DNA of 64,000 nt from Sipunculus nudus (GCA_026874595.1 CM049315.1:15876164-15940163); one strand, 5' to 3'. Shown: positions 21,888 to 34,330, numbered from the stretch's first letter. The notes: generated from the sequence alone by a model not told the origin. Numbers and translations: made by a program.

Positions 21888-24800
21888 GTTGGTAGATACA
21901 AGTCACGTGATCTTGCTACCTCTATAGCTCTACATTTTTAGCTCAGCTGACTATAAGTCATCTGAGCTATAGTTGTGGTCCATTGTCCGTCGTCTGTCCG
22001 TCCGTCCGTAGATGTGGCACGTTTTGAAACCGTAAGACCTAGGAATCCAAAATTCAGCATAATGTTAGATGTCCCCAAGATCTCCTACCAAGCCTAAAAC
22101 TGGGTCTTTGCGACTTCATTCCTTTGAGAAATTAAGGAAAAACCTCAATTTTTTATTAAAAACCTATATTCACACTTCAGGACTGCCTAATATCAAAACC
22201 ACTCATCTGTTTTTCCTCATATTTCCTATAAATAATCCTCTATATAATTCCTATGTACATGCCAGAAATTAGGTCTGTATTATATAATTTAAAAAAGTTA
22301 TGGGCCCAAACATAATGCATTTTGTAAATAATCAGGAAAGAAATTTTATCACTTAACACAAAACTTGTTAAAGCTAAGCACTTTTTTCCAGTAATATTAC
22401 TTTTATTAGTCAAAATTAAATTGTATACCCAAAATTAGATCAAAATCTTTTAAATTTTTTAAAATATTAGCAAAAATAAAAAATTGGTACCTTAAATTTT
22501 GCCCAACTTTGACCATGGCACGTTTTTTTGCTGAAACTGCTGTGGATTTAATTTTCACAGCATGTTTTTGTTAGCATTGTTAACACCAAAAATTTGAAAC
22601 CAGTTAATCAAAAACTGTAGATTTTATTCAAGTTTTCAAGCACCATGTCACATATTGCTAGTGTTATGCAGTTTGCTAGAGCTCAGCTCCCGAATTCAGC
22701 TCTAAATTCCTTAAATTTGGCATACAGTTAGATTTCTCCAAAATCCCCTACCATGCCAAGAATTTGGTCACTAGGACTTAATTCCTTCGAGATATCAATG
22801 AAAAACTTCATTTTTCCATTAAAAACCCATTGTTACACTTTAAGACTGCCTAATATCAAAACCACTGATCTGACTTTAATCATAAATAATATACATATTT
22901 TTCTATACATTCGCTATGCACATGCCAGAATGATATCAGTATTGCATAATTTGTTTTAAGTTATGGGCCCAAACATAATGCACTTTGTAAAAAAATCAAG
23001 AAATATATTTACTCCCTTAACTAGGGCATTGCTGAAGCTAGAGATTTTTTTGTCAGGGATGTAACCTTATTTAATCAAGATTTAATTGAATACCCAACAT
23101 TAGTTCTGAATTTTTCATAAATTTTCATGAATTTTTTTTATAAGTTATTAGTATAAATATAAAATTAGTACCTTAAATTTTGTCCAACTGTGACCATGGC
23201 ACGTTTGTTTCCCGTGAGCACTTTTGATATAATTTTCATATCATGCACACATAAGGATTTCAGCTTTTTAGTTTAGAAAGCTTAAAGAAATTGGCCAAAT
23301 ATTGAAGCTATTATTAATGTTTTTTATGAGACCCTGTCAGACTTTGGCTCTCTCCAGCCCCCCTTGAGTCACCTGTATGTTGACCTTGTTGACCTTTCAT
23401 CAAATTATGCACGCTTGAGGCGAGAATCCTGGCAGCTTATGGCCAGCCACAGTTGATCCAGGTGTCCAACCCAACTCATCTAGTAGTTTTAACCAACAAC
23501 ATAACAATAAACAATAAATTAATAAATTTTTATTGGTTTTTAATAACAAATTAAAGAAAAATAGAAAAGGAATTTGTTAGTTTATAATAACAGGAAATTA
23601 ACTTGCAGTTACTGATGATATAAGAATCTTGTATCGATGGGTAGAATGTCACATATTCCAAATAACACCATGCAGTCACCTATGGCATTTTTAGTTCAAT
23701 TTTAATGATAAAAAAGTAAATCATATTATTCATTACTAATCATTAGGGATTATATGAAGGAAATTAATGATAGACAAAGATGCAGTTGATAATATTAATC
23801 TAGATTTCTACTGTGTCTAGTGTGTACATTGATGTGAAATAAGTCCAGAATGAATTTTTTACAGTTATTTTTTAATATAAATAAAAGCCATAAAACCAGG
23901 TACTTATGATCATAAGTGTGATTTTTGTATATTCTGGATTCTCAACATCATTGTTTGGTGAAAACTGAATAAATACCAGACATGGTGCGAATACTTTGTA
24001 ATTGTATTTAAATACGAATATGATTATGTACTCCATTAAATTTCTTGCATAAAGAATGGGAATTCAGGTAAAAATGAAAGTATATGAATACTCGTGCAAA
24101 TACTTTCAAAATGTATTCATGAATGCATTCATGAATATATTCTTTAATATTATTATAATAATCATATCAGTTATATTTCATTTTAAAAAATCATACGATT
24201 CTCTTATTATTTTTAATAAAAATTATATTTGGGACAATATTTGTAATTTTTTTAATAAATAGTTAAACTCTTATATTATATGTTCTGCTTATAAGTTATA
24301 TGGCCAAGTCAAAATCTGTGTGACAGTAGTACTCCATTTGTTAATAAAATAAATGAAATCAATCCTCTTCCCTGTCTCCAAAGGTACTATCAAAATCATA
24401 CATAAGCTAAACAACAACAACTCATAATACAGCTTATATTTATTACCACACAAAACCAGCATGTGCCTCATTTCTAAATAATATTTTTTTATCATATATA
24501 ACAGCTGAGCGTCGTGACCCATAGGTCCCTTGTTTATTTTATATAACACGATACTTGTCGGAAACATCTTAGCCTGTATTACTATTAAAATATACTTTAG
24601 CTGACAACCCCTGTCATATATTTTCAAGGAAAAGTGAACGTGAATGACACTCCATAAATAAACAAATGTGTGTGTGAGGGTGTGTGCGTGTGCCTGAAAT
24701 TATGTTTCACTCGGTAAGCAGGTAAGGCCAACAAAAGAAAGGTATGGTTCTCAGGCACTTTTTTCAGGAACCATTGCAGGCGGGCAATATTTTATTTTTT

Positions 24801-27800
24801 TCAATTTTTGTATATTTTTAAAATGTCATATGATCAGGGAAACATAAAAATAACAGATTTTTTTTTTGCTAAACAGATAAAAACACTACATATCAAAGGA
24901 AAACTTATCAAAAATGTATCATTTTATCTTCTTGATTATGAAAATCAAAATAAGAATTTTTTATGTGGGGGTTTAATAAAAACGCGGGCGATGCCTGACA
25001 ACCATACCTAGCTTTTTATTTTTTTGGCCTAATGATAAATGTAAAAAAAATAAAATGTTTTTTGTTGCCTTAATGCCACTTAATATCACTTTTAATACCA
25101 ATTTTTCCAGGATATAACAATTGATTATTGATGTTAAAATGCCCTGGGTGACTATGATGTAGGCTCTCATCTGGGCTAGAACGGCCTGTAGACTGTTTCT
25201 CCCGCTAGCACTTTGCTGTGACTTGCATGTAATTTGTACCGTGTTGAGAGTTTTAATAGCTGCAGAGTCGTTTTAAATTAAAAACCATATTTGAAGGTCA
25301 CAATGTATTTTTAGTGCGTCTTTAAATTATTAATCCTCTTTCAGCTTTGAACTGATTACTAATGAATATTTATCTCTGCTCTGTGAAAAGAGTAGGTCAC
25401 AAGTTCATTCATATATATTATTGTTATTCAAAAATAAATATGGTCACATATTTTTAAATTTCAGTCATCTCCTGGTCCAAGCAATGCAGCCATTGTCCCC
25501 ACTCTTCATGAAGCATCATACTAGATTAATATTCATAAGCACATCAACCAATGAACAAACACAGGAGTTCTTAGCCAATCCAATTGTAGACATACCAGGT
25601 GACCTGTATGCTGATCCAAGTGTCAAGGTTCACCGTCTGTTCCAGCTGAAGAGAGGGGTTTTCCGCTCACTGGTGATGCCGCTGTGGTCTGGCATAAAAA
25701 AATATGGTTTCAAAGGCATTATTGAAGGTAACCATATCTTTCTGTTCTTTTGCAAGTCATAAAGTCGTTCTACATTTGTTTAAATAAACCATACTTTAAG
25801 GCACTACTTTCTATATAACTGTTTGCTGGGTATGGCCACTACAGAATTTAATAAAGAGCCAAGAATGTTTTCCCCAATTTATGCAAGCACAGTTTTGCTT
25901 GTTTCAAACTAGGTCAGACGTGATACCCATGCAGCTCTCATTGGTCAGAACACTCTTGGCCCAGTGCGAGCTTTTCTGATGGCAGTACTCAGCAAAGTGT
26001 TATAGAAAGCAATGGTTTTGTGAAAGGAATTATAAATTGAATCTCACCATGGCCTAATGAATGCACTTAAAAATTCACATGAACACAATCCATATCTCCA
26101 CTCATCTTATCGGGTTGCAGGTATTCTTGGAAATATATATCAGTTAAGTCATTAAAGATCAGGCTCGTCTTGAATAATACCAGCACTATCCCAAGTCAGT
26201 TTAACAACAAATGTACTACTAGATAGCTATTGTTAGAAATTTAACATTTAACTGTACATTAACAGGTGACAGGTAAGGGTACCTGCTTCAACCATGTCTG
26301 TACATTAACAACTGACAGGTAAGGGTACCTGACTCAACAATGTCTGTACATTAACAGGTGCTTATTAGGATACCTGACTCAACCATGTCTGTACATGAAC
26401 AGGTGCCTGGTTAGGATACCTGACTCAACCATGTCTATACATGAACAGGTGCCTGGTTAGGATTCCTGACTTAACCATGTCTGTACTTCAACAGGTTCCT
26501 GGTTATGATACCTGACTCAACCATGTCTGTACATTAACAGGTGCCTGGTTAGGATACCTGAATCAACCATGTCTATACATGAACAGGTTCCTGGTTAGGA
26601 TTCCTGACTTAACCATGTCTGTACATCAACAGGTTCCTGGTTAGGATACCTGACTCAACCATGTCTGTACATGAACAGGTGCCTGGTTAGGAAACCTGAC
26701 TCAACCATGTCTGTACATGAACAGGCGCCTGGTTAGGGTACCTGACTCAACCATGTCTGTACATTAACAGGTGCTTGGTTAGGAAACCTGACTTTGCCAT
26801 GTCTGTACATTAACACTTGCTCAGTAAGGATACCTGACTTTGCTATGTCTGTACATGATCAGGTGCTAAGTTAGGATACCTGACTCAACCATGTCTGTAC
26901 ATGAACAGGTGCCTGGTAAGGATACCTGACTCAACCATGTCTGTACATTAACAGGTGCCTGGTTAGGATACCTGACTTGACCATGTCTGTACATGAACAG
27001 GTGCCTTGTTAGGATACCTGACTTGGCCACGTCTGTACATGAACAGGTGCCTGGTAAGGATACCTGACTCAACCATGTCTGTACATGAACAGGTGCAAGT
27101 TGAGAATACCTGACTTGGCCATTTCTGTGTATAAACAGGTGACTGGTAAGGATACCTGACTCAACCATGTCTATACATTAACAGGTGCCTGGTTAGGATA
27201 CCTGACTTGGCCATGTCTGTACATAAACAGGTGCTCGGTGAGGATACCTGACTCAACCATGTCTGTACATTAACAGGTGCCTGGTTAGGATACCTGACTC
27301 AACCATGTCTGTACATTAACAGGTGCTCAGTAAGGATACCTGACTCAACCATGTCTGTACATGAACAGGTGCCTGGTTAGGATACCTGACTTGGTCATGT
27401 CTGTACATTAACAGGTTCCTGGTTAGGATACCTGACTCAACCATGTCTGTACATAAACAGGTGCCTGGTTAGGATCCCTGACTCAACCATGTCTTTTCAT
27501 TAACAGGTGCTAAGTTAGGATACCTGACTTTGCTATGTCTGTACATTAACAGGTGCTCAGTTAGGATACCTGACTCAGCCATGTCTGTACATTAACAGGT
27601 GCTCAGTAAGGATACCTGAGTTAGCCATGTCTGTACATTAACAGGTGCCTGGTTAGGATACCTGACTTGGCCATGTCTGTACATGAACAGGTGCCTGGTA
27701 AGTATACCTGACTCAACCATGTCTGTACATGAACAGGTGCCTGGTAAGGATACCTGACTTGGCCATGTCTGTACATTAACAGGTGCCTGGTTAGGATACC

Positions 27801-30800
27801 TGACTCAACCATGTCTGTACATTAACAGGTGCCTGGTAAGGATACCTGACTCAACCATGTCTGTACATAAACAGGTGCCAGGTTAGAATACCTGACTTGG
27901 CCATGTCTGTACATGAACAGGTGCCTGGTTAGGATACCTGACTCAACCATGTCTGTACTTTAACAGGTACCTGGTTAGGATACCTGACTTGGCCATGTCT
28001 GTACATAAACAGGTGCTCGGTAAGGATACCTGGCCCATCCATGTCTGTGCATTAACAGGTGCCTGGTTAGGATACCTGACTTTGCTGTGTCTGTACATAA
28101 ACAGGTGCTCGGTTAGGAGACCTGACTTAGCTATGTCTGTACATTAATAGGTGCTCAGTTAGGATACCTGACTCAACCATGTCTGTACATTAACAGGTGC
28201 TCAGTAAGGATACCTGACTTTGCTATGTCTGTACATGATCAGGTGCTAAGTTAGGATACCTGACTCAACCATGTCTGTACATGAACAGGTGCCTGGTTAG
28301 GATACCTGACTCAACCATGTCTGTACATTAAGAGGTGCCTGGTTAGGATACCTGACTTGGCCATGCCTGTACATGAACAGGTGCCTGGTAAGTATACCTG
28401 ACTCAACCATGTCTGTACATTAACAGGTACCTGGTTAGGATACCTGACTCAACCATGTCTGTACATGAACAGGTGCCTGGTTAGGATACCTGACTTGGCC
28501 ATGTCTGTACATTAACAGGTGCCTGGTTAGGATGCCTGACTCAACCATGTCTGTACATGAACAGGTGCCTGGTTAAAATACCTTACTTAGCCATGTCTGT
28601 ACGTGAACAGGTGCCTGGTAAGGATACCTGACTCAACCATGTCTGTACTTTAACAGGTATCTGGTTAGGATACCTGACTTGTCCATGTCTGTACATGAAC
28701 AGGTGCCTGGTAAGGATACCTGACTCAACCATGTCTGTACTTTAACAGGTACCTGGTTAGGATACCTGACTTAACCATGTCTGTACTTTAACAGGTACCT
28801 GGTTAGGATACCTGACTTGGCCATGTCTGTACATGAACAGGTGCCTGGTAAGGATACCTGACTCAACCATGTCTGTACTTTAACAGGTACCTGGTTAGGA
28901 TACCTGACTTGGCCATGTCTGTACATGAACAGGTGCCTGGTAAGGATACCTGACTCAACCATGTCTGTACTTTAACAGGTACCTGGTTAGGATACCTGAC
29001 TTGGCCATGTCTGTACATAAACAGGTGCTCGGTAAGGATACCTGGCCCATCCATTTCTGTGCATCAACAGGTGCCTGGTTAGGATACCTGACTTTGCTAT
29101 GTCTGTACATAAACAGGTGCTCGGTTAGGAGACCTGACTTTGCTATGTCTGTACATTAACAGGTGCTCAGTTAGGATACCTGACTCAACCATGTCTGTAC
29201 ATTAACAGGTGCTCAGTAAGGATATCTGACTTTGCTATGTCTGTACATGATCAGGTGCTAAGTTAGGATACCTGACTCAACCATGTCTGTACATGAACAG
29301 GTGCCTGGTTAGGATACCTGACTCAACCATGTCTGTACATTAATAGGTGCTCAGTAAGGATACCTGACTTTGCTATGTCTGTACATGATCAGGTGCTAAG
29401 TTAGGATACCTGACTCAACCAAGTCTGTACATGAACAGGTGCCTGGTTAGGATACCTGACTCAACCATGTCTGTACATTAACAGGTGCCTGGTTAGGATA
29501 CCTGACTAGGCCATGTCTGTACATGAACAGGTGCCTGGTAAGTATACATGACTCAACCATGTCTGTTCATTAACAGGTACCTGGTTAGGATACCTGACTC
29601 AACCATGGCTGTACATGAACAGGTGCCTGGTTAGGATACCTGACTTGGCCATGTCTGTACATTAACAGGTGCCTGGTTAGGATACCTGACTTGGCCATGT
29701 CTGTACATGAACAGGTGCCTGGTAAGTATACCTGAGTCAACCATGTCTGTACATGAACAGGTGCCTGGTTAGGATACCTGACTTGGCCATGTCTGTACAT
29801 TAACAGGTGCCTGGTTAGGATACCTGACTCAACCATGTCTGTACATTAACAGGTGCCTGGTAAGGATACCTGACTCAACCATGTCTGTACATAAACAGGT
29901 GCCAGGTTAGAATACCTAACTTGGCCATGTCTGTACATGAACAGGTGCCTGGTAAGGATACCTGACTCAACCATGTCTGTACTTTAACAGTTACCTGGTT
30001 GGGATACCTGACATGGCCATGTCTGTACATAAACAGGTGCTCGGTAAGGATACCAGGCCCATCCATGTCTGTGCATTAACAGGTGCCTGGTTAGGATACC
30101 TGACTTTGCTGTGTCTGTACATAAACAGGTGCTCGGTTAGGAGACCAGACTCTACCATGTCTGTACATAAACAGGTGCCTGGTTAGAATACCTTACTTGG
30201 CCATGTCTGTACATGAACAGGTGCCTGGTAAGTATACCTGACTCAACCATGTCTGTACATTAACAGGTACCTGGTTAGGATACCTGACTCAACCATGTCT
30301 GTACATGAACAGGTGCCTGGTTAGGATACCTGACTTGGCCATGTCTGTACATTAACAGGTGCCTGGTTAGGACGCCTGACTCAACCATGTCTGTACATAA
30401 AACAGGTGCCTGGTAAGGATACCTGACTCAACCATGTCTGTACATAAACAGGTGCCTGGTTAGAATACCTTACTTGGCCATGTCTGTACATGAACAGGTG
30501 CCTGGTAAGGATACCTGACTCAACCATGTCTGTACATTAACAGGTGCCTGGTAAGGATACCTGACTCAACCATGTCTGTACATAAACAGGTGCCAGGTTA
30601 GAATACCTGACTTGGCCATGTCTGTACATGAACAGGTGCCTGGTAAGGATACCTGACTTTGCTATGTCTGTACATAAACAGGTGCTCAGTTAGGAGACCT
30701 GACTTTGCTATGTCTATACATTAACAGGTGCTCAGTTAGGATACCTGAGTTAGCCATGTCTGTACATTAACAGGTGCTCAGTTAGGATACCTGGCTCAGC

Positions 30801-33259
30801 CATATCTGTACATTAACAGGTGCCCGTTAGGATACCTGACTTTGCTAAGTCTGTACATTAACAGGTGCCTGGTTAGGATACCTGACTTTGCTATGTCTGT
30901 ACATTAACAGGTGCTCAGTAAGGATACCTGACTCAGCCATGTCTGTACATTAACAGGTGCCCATTAGGATACCTGACTTTGTCATGTCTGTACATTAACA
31001 GGTGCTTGGTTAGGATACCTGACTTTGCTGTGTCTGTACATAAACAGGTGCCTGGTAAGGATACCTGACTCAACCATGTCTGTACTTTAACAGGTACCTG
31101 GTTAGGATACCTGACTTTGCTATGTCTGTACATGAACAGGTGCCTGGTTAGGATACCTGACTCAACCATGTCTGTACATTAAGAGGTGCCTGGTTAGGAT
31201 ACCTGACTTGGCCATGTCTGCACATGAACAGGTGCCTGTTAAGTATACCTGACTCAACCATGTCTGTACATTAACAGGTACCTGGTTAGGATACCTGACT
31301 CAGCCATGTCTGTACATTAACAGGTGCCTGGTTAGGATACCTGACTCAACCATGTCTGTACATTAACAGGTGCCCATTAGGATACCTAACTTTGTCATGT
31401 CTGTACATAAACAGGTGCCAGGTTAGAATACCTGACTTGGCCATGTCTGTACATGAACAGGTGCCTGGTAAGGATACCTGACATTGCTATGTCTGTACAT
31501 AAACAGGTGCTCGGTTAGGAGACCTGACTTTGCTATGTCTGTACATTAACAGGTGCTCAGTTAGGATACCTGAGTTAGCCATGTCTGTACATTAACAGGT
31601 GCTCAGTTAGGATACCTGGCTCAGCCATATCTGTACATTAACAGGTGCCCGTTTGGATACCTGACTTTGCTAAGTCTGTACATTAACAGGTGCTTGGTTA
31701 GGATACCTGACTTTGCTATGTCTGTACATTAACAGGTGCTCAGTAAGGATACCTGACTCAGCCATGTCTGTACATTAACAGGTGCCCATCAGGATACCTG
31801 ACTTTGTCATGTCTGTACATTAACAGGTGCTTGGTTAGGATACCTGACTTTGCCATGTCTGTACATTAACAGGTGCTCAGTAAGGATACCTGACTTTGTT
31901 ATGTCTGTACATTAACAGGTGCTCAGTAAGGATACCTGAGTTAGCCATGTCTGTACATTAACAGGTGCTCAGTAAGGATACCTGACTCAGCCATGTCTGT
32001 ACATTAACAGGTGCCCATTAGGATACCTGACTTTGTCATGTCTGTACATTAACAGGTGCTTGGTTAGGATACCTGCTTTGCCATGTCTGTACATTAACAG
32101 GTGCTCAGTAAGGATACCTGACTCAGCCATGTCTGTACATTAACAGGTGCCCATTAGGATACCTGACTTTGCCATGTCTGTACATTAACAGGTGCCCGTT
32201 AGGATACCTGACTTTGCCATGTCTGTACATTAACAGGTGCTTGGTTAGGATACCTGACTTTGCCATGTCTGTACATTAACAGGTGCTCAGTAAGGATACC
32301 TGACTCAGCCATGTCTGTACATTAACAGGTGCCCATTAGGATAACTGACTTTGCCATGTCTGTACATTAACAGGTGCCTGGTTAGGATACCTGACTTTGC
32401 CCATGTCTGTACATTAACAGGTGCTTGGTTAGGATACCTGACTTTGCCATGTCTGTACATTAACAGGTGCTCAGTAAGGATATCTAACTCAGCCATGTCT
32501 GTACATTAACAGGTGCCCATTAGGATAACTGACTTTGCCATGTCTGTACATTAACAGGTGCTTGGTTAGGATACCTGACTTTGCCATGACTGTACATTAA
32601 CAGGTGCTCGGTTAGGATACCAAACATCACACTTGGCTGGAGATTCCTGGCAGCAGGGTGGTCTGGTTCTGTTGGATCAGAAGGGAGATGTCTTGCATCA
32701 GGTGAGGCTATCAAAAGTGCATTTGTTTTTGTTAACATATTTCTTTAGAAATTTATCATTCTGTTTAAAACTATTTATAAGATATTAATCCTGGTTGTTT
32801 ATGTAGGCTGTGTTGTTTTCACAATGCTCTTTTGTATCAATTAAAACATGGTTTATACCTGGTAAATCAGATAATTAACCAGTAAAGAGGAGCATTATTA
32901 GGCTGAGTGCTCTGTGCACCATCACACTCACAGACATTGCACAATCAGTATGTATACAGACATTACACACATAATACACACACAAACTGAACAGAAAAAA
33001 TACATTACATTTGCAGAGGTTAAATCATGAAAGTATATGAATATGCATTCTAATCACCAGGACATCCCATATTATGTGTAAAATGTAAGATAAATTTCTG
33101 TATATATTCCTACAGCACACTGAGAACCATCCCGGTGACTGGAGTGATATGAAGGAGATATTTAACACAATAGGGGTCGATGATGCCAATGTGGATTACA
33201 AACAGGCTGTGGACCAGTGGCTTAAGGCACGGAAGGAGCACCAGCAAGATAAATCATAA
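21742..33259 (+). CDS. AhpC/TSA-like thioredoxin-fold protein, probable UxxC selenoprotein (4 exons)
   Basis: Exons 21742-21887, 25465-25727, 32616-32701 and 33116-33259 join in phase to 639 nt, 212 residues plus stop. All introns are GT..AG. The product resembles the peroxiredoxin-like AhpC/TSA group that includes PRXL2/SelU and selenoprotein L: first strand LLVFLRNFA, then the active-site loop, then FMKHHTRLIFISTSTNEQ, the linker KVHRLFQLKRGVF, and LAGDSWQQGGLVLLDQKGDV. Relatives have CxxC after the first strand. Here the reading is TGA-Ile-Ala-Cys (residues 46-49), with Cys49 formed across the exon 1/2 junction (TG|T). TGA at exactly the catalytic position, with good coding on both sides, points to selenocysteine. 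A sequencing error, a recent stop mutation or an unlisted exon are alternatives. No signal peptide is evident. It is expected to act as a thiol/selenol oxidoreductase; the substrate is unknown. Confidence 0.8.
21903..21910. promoter_or_regulatory. TCACGTGA palindrome just inside intron 1
   Basis: An E-box palindrome 16 bp after the exon 1 donor. The same 8-mer is found about 200 bp upstream of the secreted-protein gene and of the ANKRD46-like gene. Function is inferred. Confidence 0.3.
21936..24534 (+). repeat. Interspersed repeat family A, long copy in intron 1
   Basis: It begins TTTTTAGCTCAGCTGACTAT and ends with AGCTGAGCGTCGTGACCCAT followed by AGGTCCCTTGTTT. GCTCAGCTGA near the start is inverted near the end (TCAGCTGAGC in other copies). 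Inside, at least two diverged subunits of about 0.7 kb follow one another (from 22020 and from 22690), each with 'ACAGTTAGAT', 'GGACTGCCTAATATCAAAAC' type phrases. No protein gene. Same family as 47434-48366 and 51092-55130. Confidence 0.8.
24740..25009. mobile_element. MITE, copy 2 of the TTCTCAGGCAC family
   Basis: The left end AGGTATGGTTCTCAGGCA is repeated inverted at the right end (TGCCTGACAACCATACCT) with one mismatch. The interior matches the copy at 16910-17217. It lies in intron 1 of the UxxC protein gene. Confidence 0.85.
25465..25727 (+). CDS. Exon 2 of the UxxC protein
   Basis: Acceptor TTTCAG|T at 25464/25465, donor GAAG|GTAACC at 25727/25728. It encodes residues 49 (last base) to 137 (first base). 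It starts HLLVQAMQPLSPLFMKHH, directly continuing the helix after the active-site loop. Confidence 0.85.
26250..32615. repeat. 46-bp minisatellite, about 138 units, filling intron 2
   Basis: A continuous array of a 46-bp unit. Landmarks in order are GCCTGGTTAGGATACCTGAC, TCAACCATGTCTGTACATTA and ACAGGT. Variant units differ at GCCTGG/GCTCAG/GCCCAT, at TCAACC/TTGGCC/TTTGCT and at ATTAAC/ATGAAC/ATAAAC, and variants recur in blocks, showing higher-order duplication (for example, near-identical stretches around 28020-28290 and 29030-29300). The last unit reads GTTAG|GATACC, where GATACC is the start of exon 3, so every unit with GTTAGGATACC carries a copy of the real 3' splice junction. Open frames on the minus strand are repeat translations. 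Confidence 0.95.
32616..32701 (+). CDS. Exon 3 of the UxxC protein
   Basis: It follows the last minisatellite unit (GTTAG|GATACC) and ends CATCAG|GTGAGG. It encodes residues 137-165 including LAGDSWQQGGLVLLDQKGDV, the most conserved block of this protein type. An acceptor 12 bp upstream (TTAACAG|GTGCTC, exon from 32604) is also in frame and would add four residues. Confidence 0.82.
33116..33259 (+). CDS. Exon 4 of the UxxC protein, with stop codon
   Basis: Acceptor CCTACAG|CAC. It encodes residues 166-212, starting HTENHPGDWSDMKEIFNTIG and ending in a Lys/Gln-rich tail before TAA at 33257-33259. Confidence 0.85.
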   Translation, partial: HTENHPGDWSDMKEIFNTIGVDDANVDYKQAVDQWLKARKEHQQDKS

Positions 33260-34330
33260 ACACCATCCTGCACAAACACACAGATCCTAGCATCACTCAG
33301 TAACTGAACAGATCCTAGTCTAAGTGTCTTACTCTGTAACTGAACAGACCCTAGTCTCACTCTGTAACTGAACCATATACTGTGGTTGGCATTTTGGCGA
33401 GGGTTCAAAATTAGCACATGTCAGTAGTCATTTATGCCTTAGTCTCATTGGTATCTCTTGGTAGTAATGCTTGATGATAGTGACCAAAGTACCAGAGGGG
33501 CAAGAAATTGATATTACATGCCATCACAGATCTCATGTTACCTGTAAATTTAAGACGCATATAATAATTACTGTCAGATATTTAATTTATCTATCAAAAT
33601 TGAACAATTTCATTTAGTACAGTGCACGCTTTGGTCCTTTTTGAATGAGACATTTAAAGAGGTTTTGCTAATTTTCAACAGTTTATGACTTGATATCAAG
33701 TGTATATTGTGTTATGATGTTCAAGTCACTCTGTATAATCTCAGAATTCAACACCAGTAATATGAAGCCAATTACAGTATACTCATGAGTTACAGACATA
33801 AGCCAGTGTGCAAGAGGGTTGTTAATATATATTTATATATATATAGTGGAACCTCCCCTTACAGGTAACTCTGTAATAAGGGCAATTTTTATGGCCACTT
33901 ACGGGCAGTCCCTCGAAAGAAGGTCCCAAAATCTATAAGCACTCTACTAAGGGCACCTCTATATTGCCAGCAAAATGTCTGGTCCCATCAGTGTCCATAA
34001 TTCATAGGTTCTACTGTTTGTGTGTATATATATGTATAATGACATATTTTATTATCATGATGTGTTCCATTGAGTCCTGCCACTTATGAGGGTCACTGCT
34101 GAAAGCTCAGTAAAGGGGTAGCATATGATCTGATCACTATGGTTACAGGCATCATTGGAACATATTGTGTATAAAGTTTTTTATTTATTAAAGAACAAAC
34201 TATGCTTGTGTGTTGTCTTTATAATTCGTATATAAGAAAGTGAAAGTAGACTATGTTATATGGTTGTGTTTTATATAAAGATGCCATGCAGTTAGTCACT
34301 TGTAATAAATGAAGGGTTTAGAACTAAGCT
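33260..34330 (+). other. Probable 3' UTR of the UxxC protein gene
   Basis: No coding. An AATAAA signal lies at 34304-34309. Any SECIS element should lie here. By eye the least bad candidate is ATGA 33785-33788, AA 33800-33801, GA 33814-33815, but its helix is short and mismatched. Confidence 0.45.
33845..34016. mobile_element. Small pogo/mariner-like MITE in the 3' UTR
   Basis: The left end AGTGGAACCTCCCCTTAC and right end CATAGGTTCTACT give an inverted AGTRGAACCT. The interior 'AAGGGCA...' and 'GGTCCC' text is typical of short TA-targeted elements, and a TA precedes the left end. No coding. Confidence 0.5.

Noticed and set aside
26866..32738. Many minus-strand open reading frames (peptides such as SGILTRHLLMYRHGQ repeated)
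   Set aside because: They are translations of the 46-bp array. Because 46 is not a multiple of 3, the three frames follow each other and give a 46-residue periodic peptide wherever no variant makes a stop. There is no start context, composition or homology to support a protein, and the array is intronic on the plus strand.
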